Assembly: GCA_029256305.1 (NCBI GenBank)
Contig: JAQSYE010000005.1
Span: 1-40,148, forward strand
Direction: 5' to 3'
Source: Lacrimispora sp.
GTDB lineage: Bacteria > Bacillota > Clostridia > Lachnospirales > Lachnospiraceae
Length of the DNA stretch: 40,148 nt
Made by a program: the position numbers and the translations under genes. The notes below the pieces were generated by a model. That model saw only the letters and a list, made by a program, of their open reading frames with translations. It was not told where the DNA came from and did no database searches. Positions 27,237 through 35,900 of the stretch are shown one piece after another (positions within the stretch are counted from its first letter, which is position 1; each line of letters opens with the position of its first letter).

Positions 27237-28835
27237 TTAAAACCATATAAAAGAAAAGATTACAATCAGTATAACAAGGGCGATACCTCCACCAAGTAAG
27301 AAAGCAGGACTTATATTACTGTCGCTTCGTTCCATGACCATTTCCGGTTCCGCAAGCATCCCCCATGGACTCAGTACCAGAACTCCCTGCGGCATCTCTG
27401 AAGAATGTCCGCTGTTTAAGAGCTCTGAGAATTCTTTCCAGTCCCGTTCTATCAGTCTTCTGCCTTCTTTAAAGTCCTCTGCTGGTTCTTTCTTATCCCT
27501 TGTAAAAAAGGGTTCCGGCTCTCTTCTGGTTTCGGAAACTTCTTTCTTCTTTAGAAATTGCTGATAGGCGTAACGAATCCCTTTATTTGCTGTTTCATTC
27601 ACATCTGCCTTAGTCTGGTAGAGATTCATCATGTAATAAAAGATTTTGTATACATCCTTTGCTTCAAAAACAGGTTTTCTTCCCCCTGCCCCCGAATATT
27701 TCAAGGCTGACTGACTCACCATCTCCTGAACCAATTCATCTGTCATCCGGTCACCCGCTTCTCTTAAATCCATGGCGATCCCTTTATCCACTCCCAGATA
27801 TGATACAAAAATCTGTGATTTTATTGACATAAGAGCAGCTAGAAATCCCCAAAGTTCTTCACTTTTACCCGTCAGCCCTGCAGCCCTGAACAAATTTCCT
27901 TCACGGTTTATATATGACGCAAAACGCTGAGCAGCCTCTAAATCACTTATTTCATATACCCTTCCGGATTTTAGCGGAGAAATGGTTAGACGGGCCCCCT
28001 GGGTCTTTTCCGCTTTTCTCTTAAAAGAAGTCCCCTTATCCAGTATGACTAAAGAGGTTTCTTTCATCAGATTCTTTGCATACCCAGGGTTATTTTTAAT
28101 CGTCCCCGAACCAGCCGGCTGGTAAATAATTCCCATACCGGTTTCATCATCCCCAGGGGAAACCGGAGTCCTGATTCCACCTTCACGGACCGCTCCAGTT
28201 GGCTTTCCTGCCAGATCCCTGGGTCCAAAAACCAGATTCAGTTCTGCCTCCGTATAATTTTTCCCCATAACGCTGCGACAGATCGCTGCCCGCAATGCAT
28301 TGATGCTTATGGCAGATCCATAATTACTTAATAGAAGTTCCAGGTCCCCAAGTCGGGACATCAGCAGCTTTTGCATCAGCGCAGACAGTCCCTGATTCAG
28401 CTGTTGTGCTTCCCCACCTTCTTGTGATCCATGGGTAAGCACCAATAAGAGAAGCTCTTCATATATTCTTGCCAGCTGTCTTAATTCCTCCGAAAGAGGA
28501 AGGGTTTCCGATGAATTCCAGTCCGTAATCTCACGAAAGGCCTCTTTCCACTCTTCCTCATCCCAAACCTCAGGAGAATCACTTACAGAAGCAGTGTCTC
28601 TGACCGATCTGGACTTTTCCGTATTTTCAGATTCTACGACTTTTGCCTCTTCCTTCATAGCTTGAGTCTGAGCAGCAACCTGATTAAGCACAATTTCTCC
28701 TGCGATTAATTTTTCATTTGCTTTTAATACTTCAACATCCAGATTCAAGTCTGCTTTTTCACTCATCTTACCCTCAGCTATCCCCTCTGTTTTTAAATCT
28801 CCCGGGACAACAGGGTCTTGCACCCTGATTTCCAT
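27237..28835 (-). CDS. Hypothetical protein with a single C-terminal transmembrane segment
   Basis: 532 aa, no N-terminal signal, C-terminus ISPAFLLGGGIALVILIVIFSFIWF. No family recognised. Confidence 0.8.
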   Translation of the reverse strand: MEIRVQDPVVPGDLKTEGIAEGKMSEKADLNLDVEVLKANEKLIAGEIVLNQVAAQTQAMKEEAKVVESENTEKSRSVRDTASVSDSPEVWDEEEWKEAFREITDWNSSETLPLSEELRQLARIYEELLLLVLTHGSQEGGEAQQLNQGLSALMQKLLMSRLGDLELLLSNYGSAISINALRAAICRSVMGKNYTEAELNLVFGPRDLAGKPTGAVREGGIRTPVSPGDDETGMGIIYQPAGSGTIKNNPGYAKNLMKETSLVILDKGTSFKRKAEKTQGARLTISPLKSGRVYEISDLEAAQRFASYINREGNLFRAAGLTGKSEELWGFLAALMSIKSQIFVSYLGVDKGIAMDLREAGDRMTDELVQEMVSQSALKYSGAGGRKPVFEAKDVYKIFYYMMNLYQTKADVNETANKGIRYAYQQFLKKKEVSETRREPEPFFTRDKKEPAEDFKEGRRLIERDWKEFSELLNSGHSSEMPQGVLVLSPWGMLAEPEMVMERSDSNISPAFLLGGGIALVILIVIFSFIWF

Positions 28836-28863
28836 CTCTTATCCTTTTCTCATGTGTATCTGA

Positions 28864-30153
28864 TTAATCTTGTTCATCCTGATAGACAATCTTTCCTTTA
28901 CAGATCGTATATTTTACTTTTCCAAAAAGCTTCTTCCCTGTAAATGGAGAATTAGAAGATTTGGAAACATATTCACCTGCAGTCCATTCCTCTTTGGGAT
29001 CGAAAATTACCAGATCAGCCATGCCGCCGATTTTCAGAACGCCACATTCCAGGCGATATAATTTTGCCGGATTGATGCTCATCTTTTCTAGTAGCTGCAT
29101 CATGGTCAAATGTCCCTGCCGCACCAAAGTGGTCACTCCCAGCCCGAGTGCAGTCTCAAGTCCGATAATTCCGCTAGGCGCCTCCAAAAGAGGTTTGGCT
29201 TTCTCTTCCGTACTATGAGGTGCATGATCCGTGGCAATAATATCTATGCTTCCATTTTTAAGACCTTCTATCACGGCCATACGGTCTGCTTCTGTCCGGA
29301 GTGGCGGATTCATCTTTGCCAGACTCCCGTAGGTCAGAACAGCTTCTTCCGTCAGTGTGAAATGATGGGGAGTCACTTCTGCATAAACATCTGCCCCCAG
29401 CCCCTTTGCAAACTGAACCATACGAACCGATGCGGCAGAGCTGATATGCTGAATATCTACCGCAGCCTTTGTGTGGAGGGCCAGCATACAATCTCTTGCC
29501 ACCAGGCTGTCCTCTGCCTCTGCCGGAGAACCATAAATGCCAAGGCGGTCGGATACTGCCCCATGATTAATCCCATTGTTTTCGATCAATGCAGGATCTT
29601 CCTCATGAAAGCTCAAGGGTAGATTTAAGCTGGCTGCCTTTTCCATGGCTCTTTTCACAAGCTCCGAATCCATCAGTGGAATTCCATCATCGGTAAAGCC
29701 TGCTGCTCCATGGGCTGCCAGTTCCTCCATATCCGTCAGTTCACGCCCCTTCAGCCCTTTGGATACAGCCGCAGCATGAAGAACATGGATTCCGGTCTTC
29801 TCTCCCTCTTTCTTTACATATTCCAATGTTTGTATATTGTCCACAGGTGGTTTTGTGTTAGCCATACACACAACCGTAGTAAATCCACCTTTGGCCGCCG
29901 CTCTTGCACCTGTCTGAATATCTTCTTTGTAAGTAAGACCAGGATCCCGGAAATGAACATGTACATCCACAAGTCCCGGCGCTGCAATCAGACCGGTGCC
30001 GTCAATCACCACATCATTCTTTGATGTTGCGGCCCCCAGCGGATTCTGTCCTGTTCCCATCCCGACTATGATCCCATCTTCTATGCAGATATCCATATCC
30101 TGCTCTGTCTGAGTTGCAGGATCTATTACATGAGCATTTTTAATCCATATCAT
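28864..30153 (-). CDS. pyrC: Dihydroorotase
   Basis: GLVDVHVHFRDPGLTYKEDIQTGARAAAKGGFTTVVCMANTKP, TPHHFTL, IATDHAPHS. Confidence 0.95.
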   Translation of the reverse strand: MIWIKNAHVIDPATQTEQDMDICIEDGIIVGMGTGQNPLGAATSKNDVVIDGTGLIAAPGLVDVHVHFRDPGLTYKEDIQTGARAAAKGGFTTVVCMANTKPPVDNIQTLEYVKKEGEKTGIHVLHAAAVSKGLKGRELTDMEELAAHGAAGFTDDGIPLMDSELVKRAMEKAASLNLPLSFHEEDPALIENNGINHGAVSDRLGIYGSPAEAEDSLVARDCMLALHTKAAVDIQHISSAASVRMVQFAKGLGADVYAEVTPHHFTLTEEAVLTYGSLAKMNPPLRTEADRMAVIEGLKNGSIDIIATDHAPHSTEEKAKPLLEAPSGIIGLETALGLGVTTLVRQGHLTMMQLLEKMSINPAKLYRLECGVLKIGGMADLVIFDPKEEWTAGEYVSKSSNSPFTGKKLFGKVKYTICKGKIVYQDEQD

Positions 30154-30623
30154 CGTTTCTTTCTCCCTTTCTCTTCGATTGCCTGTTTATTCTTCTTTGC
30201 AGCAAAGCGAAAGAATCCCTGAGGCAGTTCAAAAACAAACACAATACCAAGCACAATGGCGACTGCCACTTTCACCGCCAGAAACCCGGTACGGGCCGCA
30301 AGCGCCGTGTCGTCGGTTACAATATAGTAAGCAGTCCAATATAGCAACGCACCCGGAACCAACGGAAAAATACCGGAAATCAAAAAGATTGTTACCGGGC
30401 ACTGCTTTCTGACCGCACATATTCTGGAAAGAAAGATGACTGCAATGGTTGCAAACAGCGCAGCGGTCGGCTCAGAAAATCCCTGTACCAACATACTGTA
30501 TACCAGCCAGCCGGTTCCTCCAATCAGACCGCAATAAGGGTAGTATATGGCAGGCACTCCAAACAGCAGGGCAAATGCAACCGTACCCAGAGCTGCGACC
30601 GCCATCTCACAGAAAGCCGTCAT
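30150..30623 (-). CDS. Threonine/serine exporter family protein, ThrE C-terminal-type half
   Basis: ~157 aa, multi-TM, IFPLVPGALLYWTAYYIV; paired with the N-terminal-type half. Confidence 0.88.
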   Translation of the reverse strand: MTAFCEMAVAALGTVAFALLFGVPAIYYPYCGLIGGTGWLVYSMLVQGFSEPTAALFATIAVIFLSRICAVRKQCPVTIFLISGIFPLVPGALLYWTAYYIVTDDTALAARTGFLAVKVAVAIVLGIVFVFELPQGFFRFAAKKNKQAIEEKGRKKR

Positions 30624-31408
30624 AAAAATCCACCTCCTGTAAACCGGTGAAGAAGTCCAAACACCAGCCCCACTCCCATTGCAATGCAGAAGAATACCAA
30701 TAGGGCATCCATCATGCGCACAGAACCAGCGATATAGTCTCCGTCTGCAATGTCACGGATCGCATTGGTAAAGGCAACTCCAGGAATCAGAGGCATGATA
30801 GAGCCAATAATCATGTAGTTTAAATGGTCTCCCAATGAAAGCTTGTAAAAAATGGTACAAAGCGCCGTAACAAGGGCTCCTCCTCCGATATTACCCACCA
30901 GCTTGGAGAGATGGGGACTGGCAATAAAAATAACATACCAATATAGCAGCACTCCGGAACAAAATGCCGCCGCCGCATCTTTTATATTACCTCCGAACAG
31001 ATAACAAAAACAGGCGCTTCCCACTCCCGATGCCAAAATCTGCATCTTCTTTGACTTCCCAGACATCTGCTGAATCTGATCCAGCCTTTCTATTACTGCA
31101 CTGGGAGTAAAAGAACCTGCTTCAATCTCCCTGGAAAGCTGATTCACCGCAGCCACACGGTCTAAATGTGTGCCGCTCACCGGAATGTGCTGAACCTTGG
31201 CAAATATTTCTTCCCTTTTGTTCCCTGCCGTGGTAAAAATTCCGTTGCTTAATACAAAAGAACTGCAGGATTCAATTCCATAATGACGGCAGATCCGGTC
31301 CATGGTTTCTTCCACCCGAAAAATCTCAGCACCATTCTCCAGAAGAATATGACCGGCCAGCATGGCCGCATCTAAAACCTCTCGTTCTTCCTCTTTCCGC
31401 TCATTCAT
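30620..31408 (-). CDS. Threonine/serine exporter family protein, ThrE N-terminal-type half
   Basis: ILLENGAEIFRVEETMDRICRHYG ThrE-type N-terminal motif; IMPLIPGVAFTNAIRDIADGDYIAG. Confidence 0.92.
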   Translation of the reverse strand: MNERKEEEREVLDAAMLAGHILLENGAEIFRVEETMDRICRHYGIESCSSFVLSNGIFTTAGNKREEIFAKVQHIPVSGTHLDRVAAVNQLSREIEAGSFTPSAVIERLDQIQQMSGKSKKMQILASGVGSACFCYLFGGNIKDAAAAFCSGVLLYWYVIFIASPHLSKLVGNIGGGALVTALCTIFYKLSLGDHLNYMIIGSIMPLIPGVAFTNAIRDIADGDYIAGSVRMMDALLVFFCIAMGVGLVFGLLHRFTGGGFL

Positions 31409-32141
31409 GAATTAGAGGCTCCTGTCCAAGATCAAATGATTCTCCGTCTCTTTCAATCATAACAATCCGTTCCCGGTAAGGAACGGAAACTTCCATCGAT
31501 TTCAACCGTCCAATTACGGAATAATCCCCCCAGCAATGCATGGGAAATGCGTGCAATACTTCGGCCTTCCTCATAAATTCATCAAAACCAAGATAGAAGT
31601 TCTCCTCCTGTCTTGGGTCCAGAGGCAGAAGCGCTGCATCAATTTTCACTCCTATCAGCTTGTCCACTTCCAATGAATACTTCTTAGCCATATTTCGGTT
31701 CCATTCCTCCGGCTCGCCTTCCCATCTCCAGTTGTTTAAATCTCCTGCATGATAAATGACTGCCCCACCCACTTTTACCAGAAAAGCAACGCCCTCATCT
31801 GTGGAGATGAACGTAGTAATCTCCAACCCCAAATTACCGTCTGTGCTGTATGAAAGCGTGATCGTTTCACCAGGTTTTACAACTGTAGTGCAACTCCTTC
31901 GCTCCTCACTGATCTTCTTTTTGGAGATATCGTCAGATAGAACGTAATGAATTTCTCTTAGTCCGGCTCCCAAATCAAAAATTTTATCTGAAAAATGATC
32001 TCCGTGGCGATGACTGGCAAAGATGAAAAGCGGTTTATTGGCATCCAGCTCCGGAAGCGGACCCTGGGTATAATCAAAAAGCAGAGTGGCAGAAGTTAGA
32101 TCCACCAGGAATGCACTGTGATGAATGTAAGTAATTTTCAT
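31401..32141 (-). CDS. MBL-fold metallo-hydrolase
   Basis: IFASHRHGDHFSDKIF (HxHxDH), VIYHAGDLNNWRW. Confidence 0.9.
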   Translation of the reverse strand: MKITYIHHSAFLVDLTSATLLFDYTQGPLPELDANKPLFIFASHRHGDHFSDKIFDLGAGLREIHYVLSDDISKKKISEERRSCTTVVKPGETITLSYSTDGNLGLEITTFISTDEGVAFLVKVGGAVIYHAGDLNNWRWEGEPEEWNRNMAKKYSLEVDKLIGVKIDAALLPLDPRQEENFYLGFDEFMRKAEVLHAFPMHCWGDYSVIGRLKSMEVSVPYRERIVMIERDGESFDLGQEPLIHE

Positions 32142-32288
32142 AAAAAGCGGCCTCCTTTTAATGACTGTTTGGAAAAATTATATCACATACTGATCCATTC
32201 TGCATAGCATATGCGCGCAAAAAAGGCGGAGACATCTGTCCCCGCCCGCTGAAATTTTCATTCCATCTAAGCTGTTATTTCTATATAA

Positions 32289-32582
32289 TTAGTTAGCAGC
32301 CTTTGTAGTCTCTGTAGCTTCAGAAGATACTTCTTCGCTAGAAGCTTCTACAGAAGACTCTTTTACAGATGCTTCTTCTGTTGTTGTTTCTTCTACAGAT
32401 TCAGAAGATTTCTCAGTTGTAGCTGCTTCTGTTGTAGCTGCTTCTGTTGTAACTGCTTCTGTTGTAACTGCCTCTGTTGCTGCTGTTGTTTCAGCAGTCT
32501 TTGTGCTTCCACATGCAGAAATTGCTGCCATTGTTAATACTGCTACGCCTGTAAGTACAAGTTTCTTTGTTGTTAATTTCAT
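32289..32582 (-). CDS. Small low-complexity Thr/Glu/Ala/Ser-rich putative lipoprotein
   Basis: MKLTTKKLVLTGVAVLTMAAISACGSTK lipoprotein signal; remainder TTEAVTTEAVTTEAATTEAATTEKSSES...; RBS GGAGGAG. Confidence 0.8.
   Translation of the reverse strand: MKLTTKKLVLTGVAVLTMAAISACGSTKTAETTAATEAVTTEAVTTEAATTEAATTEKSSESVEETTTEEASVKESSVEASSEEVSSEATETTKAAN
32415..32480. repeat. 15-bp tandem repeat within the low-complexity lipoprotein gene
   Basis: gttgta(g/a)ctgcttct unit repeated about four times (plus strand), encoding TTEA(V/A). Confidence 0.8.
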
Positions 32583-32901
32583 AATTCTCCTCCTTGCGGC
32601 TACCTATGTATTCATTAATGAATATGTATGCCGCGGCTTTTATTATTGATTTCTTAAGCCGAGACAAAGTTTAACACCTTAAGAAAATAAAGTCAATGAA
32701 TTCATTATGATTTTTTTCTTAATTAAAAAGAGGGAAATTCTTAATTAAATTTACAAATAGTGATGATATGTCTGATAATAAATTATGAATTTATGCTCTT
32801 GAGTTTTTTTATTCTATTTATTTAAGTTTTGTCAATTCATAAAATAGTCTATTTTTTGGCGACTATTTTTCTTTATTTTTGTATTTTTTACCATATTTAT
32901 T

Positions 32902-33090
32902 TCATTTTTTTGCGCTGAAGGTGACACCCATACCTTCTGTATCTATATACAATAGAATATATTGGTAGTAATCCTGTTCAAATAACAACATCTCTCGTAC
33001 GCCTGTTCCTACCAGGCTGTTTAGGTACTTTTCTGCCACTTTCGGTGAAGTCATTCCATCATATTTACCCATTACAAAATATACAGGAAT
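32902..33090 (-). pseudogene. Alpha/beta hydrolase C-terminal-region remnant
   Basis: Minus-strand frame IPVYFVMGKYDGMTSPKVAEKYLNSLVGTGVREMLLFEQDYYQYILLYIDTEGMGVTFSAKK*. The IPVYFVMGKYDGMT...AEKYLNSL segment is typical of the acid-residue strand in alpha/beta hydrolases; stops lie immediately upstream. Confidence 0.55.
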
Positions 33091-33143
33091 TTATTATTAA
33101 CTTCCTCCTTATTCCATAATTTCCAATGCTGTACCCTTCCTGG

Positions 33144-34076
33144 TTATGAGTTTTTCTTTTTTATACAGCCCCCAACGACACAGGCAACCAGACCAATTCC
33201 AGCAATAATAATTCCAATCACGTAGTTTAACACATTATTGGACACTCCGGGGTCATGTAAGATATATCCTATAAACTCATTGCTTCCGCTCGCAGATATT
33301 CCAATGAGAATCATACAAAGTCCTGTTTTATTTACTGCGTTACATTTTAAATATCTTATGATTAAAAACAAAAGCCATATTAGTGCGGCATAACCTGTAG
33401 TGATTAGGAAGCTAATCCTCCAATATCCTGCTATATCTGCATAGATACCACATACGAAGATTACTGCATAAAGTAACACCGTATCTATAATCATGCATAA
33501 CAGACCTTTATTACGCGTTGCCCAACGATCCGAATCCCATAGATGCAAAATAATTGGCAGACAGACAATTACAATTCCAAACACACTAGACGTGGACGCA
33601 CACCAGAACCAATCGCCCTTTGTATATATACAACAAGTTAACAATAATAAAATCAGGCTTATGGTAAACGAAAGAACCGTTTTAGCAAACCGATATCTTG
33701 TTGTTATGAAAGGTATTACTGCAAAAGAAGATACGACCATTAAAGAAGTTAATACAATAAAAAACCAATCTAACACATGACCAATTGCCAGATTCAATAT
33801 TAAACAAACAATAAGAGGAATCATTAGAATGCCTGCTGCCAATATTCCTATGGTAAAGGAATATCTACGTTCCTGCTTTACATAATTCTTCAAAATAGTC
33901 TGACTATCTTTTATAAGCATGTCATCATAGGCAGTGTTTTTCAGCAGTTTATCTACCCTATTACATGTCTCACATTCCTGCAGATGTTCACTTACTATCT
34001 GCTTCGTCATTTCGCTACAGGCACCATCTTGATATAATGGTAATAAATCTTTTATGACATCACAATCATATTTCAT
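33144..34076 (-). CDS. Membrane protein with N-terminal zf-HC2 (anti-sigma-type) zinc finger
   Basis: MKYDCDVIKDLLPLYQDGACSEMTKQIVSEHLQECETC, then multiple TM helices. ORF track start at 34115 is a TTG; ATG at 34076 preferred. Confidence 0.85.
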   Translation of the reverse strand: MKYDCDVIKDLLPLYQDGACSEMTKQIVSEHLQECETCNRVDKLLKNTAYDDMLIKDSQTILKNYVKQERRYSFTIGILAAGILMIPLIVCLILNLAIGHVLDWFFIVLTSLMVVSSFAVIPFITTRYRFAKTVLSFTISLILLLLTCCIYTKGDWFWCASTSSVFGIVIVCLPIILHLWDSDRWATRNKGLLCMIIDTVLLYAVIFVCGIYADIAGYWRISFLITTGYAALIWLLFLIIRYLKCNAVNKTGLCMILIGISASGSNEFIGYILHDPGVSNNVLNYVIGIIIAGIGLVACVVGGCIKKKNS

Positions 34077-34111
34077 ACAGTTTCCATCCTCTCTTGAATT
34101 TTCAAACGGCT

Positions 34112-34249
34112 TCAATGATAAGAACTATTAAGAGCTTTATAAAAAGTTTTCTGCGTCAGTTCTTCTGCCAGATGTGATTGATGTGTCAGAACTAATAGAT
34201 AATTGTACACTTTCATGTAGTAGACTTTAAATAACTTTTCAAATTCCAT
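34112..34249 (-). pseudogene. Truncated ECF sigma factor (region 2 N-terminus only)
   Basis: Minus-strand ORF MEFEKLFKVYYMKVYNYLLVLTHQSHLAEELTQKTFYKALNSSYH*: matches the typical ECF start (FxxLYxxYxxxVYxYLLxLTxxxxxAEELTQxTFxKAL) then stops at 45 aa. Confidence 0.7.
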
Positions 34250-34472
34250 AAAAGTATCATCTCCCCCTTTCTTCTTTAGTTAGACGGAATACTTTCGATT
34301 TTGATACAAAAAAATTTTAGAATATATCTTTCAATAAATTATCATTCTAATTATACTAACTTAGAGAATCCGTGTACAATAGGTTCTTTCCGAATTTAAT
34401 TGTTATTGCTGTATAAAAGTAATATAATTAAGCTAATCGCTTATTGATCATGTTGAACAGGAGGAATCAAAT

Positions 34473-35042
34473 ATGTTAAAAAATCTCGTTTCCAAGTGCC
34501 GTACATACCGCCGCTTCTATCAGGAGGCAACTATTTCTGAGGAGGAGCTGCTGGAACTCATCGATCTTGCCAGGCTTACTGCCTCAACGGCCAATTCTCA
34601 GGCTCTGAAATTCAGGATCAGTCATACACCGGAGGAAAATGCACTGATTTTTGATACCTTAGGCTGGGCCGGAGCACTTCCAGACTGGAACGGTCCTGAA
34701 GAAGGCGAACAACCCTCTGCCTACATCGTGATTCTCTGTGATTTGTCACTTGGCAAGAACAAGCTGATTGATGACGGTATTGCCGCTCAGACCATTATGC
34801 TTGGAGCGGCAGAAAAAGGCTACGGAGGCTGCATGCTTGGAAATGTGCGGAGAAGCCAGCTGGCCGAGTCGCTCGGTATTGATACTTCTCTTTATTCTGT
34901 CGATCTTGTACTGGCTCTTGGAAAGCCAAAGGAAGAGGTGGTCATCGTACCGGTAAAGGATGATGGAAAGGTCAGCTATTACAGAGACGAAAATCAGATT
35001 CACTATGTTCCCAAAAGAGCGTTAGAGGATATTATACTCTAA
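34473..35042 (+). CDS. Nitroreductase family protein
   Basis: SKCRTYRRFYQEATISEEELLELIDLARLTASTANSQALKFR, DDGIAAQTIMLGAAEKGYGGCMLG, ALGKPKEEV. Confidence 0.92.
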   Translation: MLKNLVSKCRTYRRFYQEATISEEELLELIDLARLTASTANSQALKFRISHTPEENALIFDTLGWAGALPDWNGPEEGEQPSAYIVILCDLSLGKNKLIDDGIAAQTIMLGAAEKGYGGCMLGNVRRSQLAESLGIDTSLYSVDLVLALGKPKEEVVIVPVKDDGKVSYYRDENQIHYVPKRALEDIIL

Positions 35043-35055
35043 TTTATTAAGTCAA

Positions 35056-35094
35056 AAAACAGCCGCTCCGGAAAATTCCGGCACGGCTGTTTTA
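35056..35094. terminator. Bidirectional Rho-independent terminator
   Basis: AAAACAGCCGCTCCGGAAAATTCCGGCACGGCTGTTTT with A/T tracts on both sides. Confidence 0.85.
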
Positions 35095-35475
35095 AAATTT
35101 TTGTCCGCATTTTGGACAGTATTCAAAATCCTCTGTTGTTTCATATCCGCAGTGGGAGCATTGCCGCTTATTCCACTCTGCACTTCTTTGTCCGGATTGA
35201 ACCAGCGTCAAATCCTGTTCTTCAATTTCAACCGACTCTCTTCGGCTTAACTTCTTTCCCTTTTCTCCATCCAGCTCATAAACGGTATTGCAACAAGACA
35301 TCTGTACATAATAATGCCTGTTCCATTTAATAATTGGGATAAAAAAAACACTGAAATAGCTGTAGGTCATAAAGACCTGATATCTGCCATAGCCTCCGCA
35401 CATGGAACAGATTACTGTCTTGGTGTAATCTAACAGCTTTTTTCCCTGACTCATTCCGCATATGAAAAACATCAC
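35092..35475 (-). CDS. Zinc-ribbon domain protein
   Basis: C-terminal CSHCGYETTEDFEYCPKCGQKF and internal CSMCGGYGRYQ. Confidence 0.8.
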   Translation of the reverse strand: MMFFICGMSQGKKLLDYTKTVICSMCGGYGRYQVFMTYSYFSVFFIPIIKWNRHYYVQMSCCNTVYELDGEKGKKLSRRESVEIEEQDLTLVQSGQRSAEWNKRQCSHCGYETTEDFEYCPKCGQKF

Positions 35476-35574
35476 ATTCCTCCTAATGAAGTCAACCGCA
35501 TTAAATAATTAGCGTTGCTTTTGATTAAGAGTATATCATAAAAAGGCCAGATATCCTAGCCCGGCATAGATGAA

Positions 35575-35619
35575 GGGCATTGCTCCATAGCTGATTTACC
35601 TGCTATGCTGCAACGCCCC
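35575..35619 (-). terminator. Probable terminator downstream of the DUF378 gene
   Basis: GGGCATTGCTCCATAGC ... GCTATGCTGCAACGCCC hairpin. Confidence 0.55.
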
Positions 35620-35634
35620 CGCTACCATCATCAA

Positions 35635-35847
35635 CTATCTTTCCGTACTTGATTCTGAATGACCATAAAAGGTAAGCAGATATAATCCGCAGATTCCTAC
35701 CACAGCATACACAATCCTTGTCAGCCAGGTCATGCTGCCGAAAATAAATGATACCAGATTGAAATTGAAGAACCCTACCAGCCCCCAGTTTACTGCACCG
35801 ATGATGGCGATTGTCAGAGCTGTGTAATTTAATGCTTTATTTCCCAT
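35635..35847 (-). CDS. DUF378 family small membrane protein (YuzA-like)
   Basis: LNYTALTIAIIGAVNWGLVGFFNFNLVSFIFG. Confidence 0.9.
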   Translation of the reverse strand: MGNKALNYTALTIAIIGAVNWGLVGFFNFNLVSFIFGSMTWLTRIVYAVVGICGLYLLTFYGHSESSTER

Positions 35848-35900
35848 GGCACTACCTCCTTTTCCCTTATATTATGGAGTAGTTTTCTGGTTCTTATACA

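Noticed and set aside
29110-29622. 170-aa plus-strand ORF
   Set aside because: Lies entirely antisense to pyrC, which has full dihydroorotase motifs; shadow ORF.
32415-32480. Short direct repeats as a possible CRISPR array
   Set aside because: 15-bp tandem units without spacers, in frame with a low-complexity coding sequence; no cas genes.
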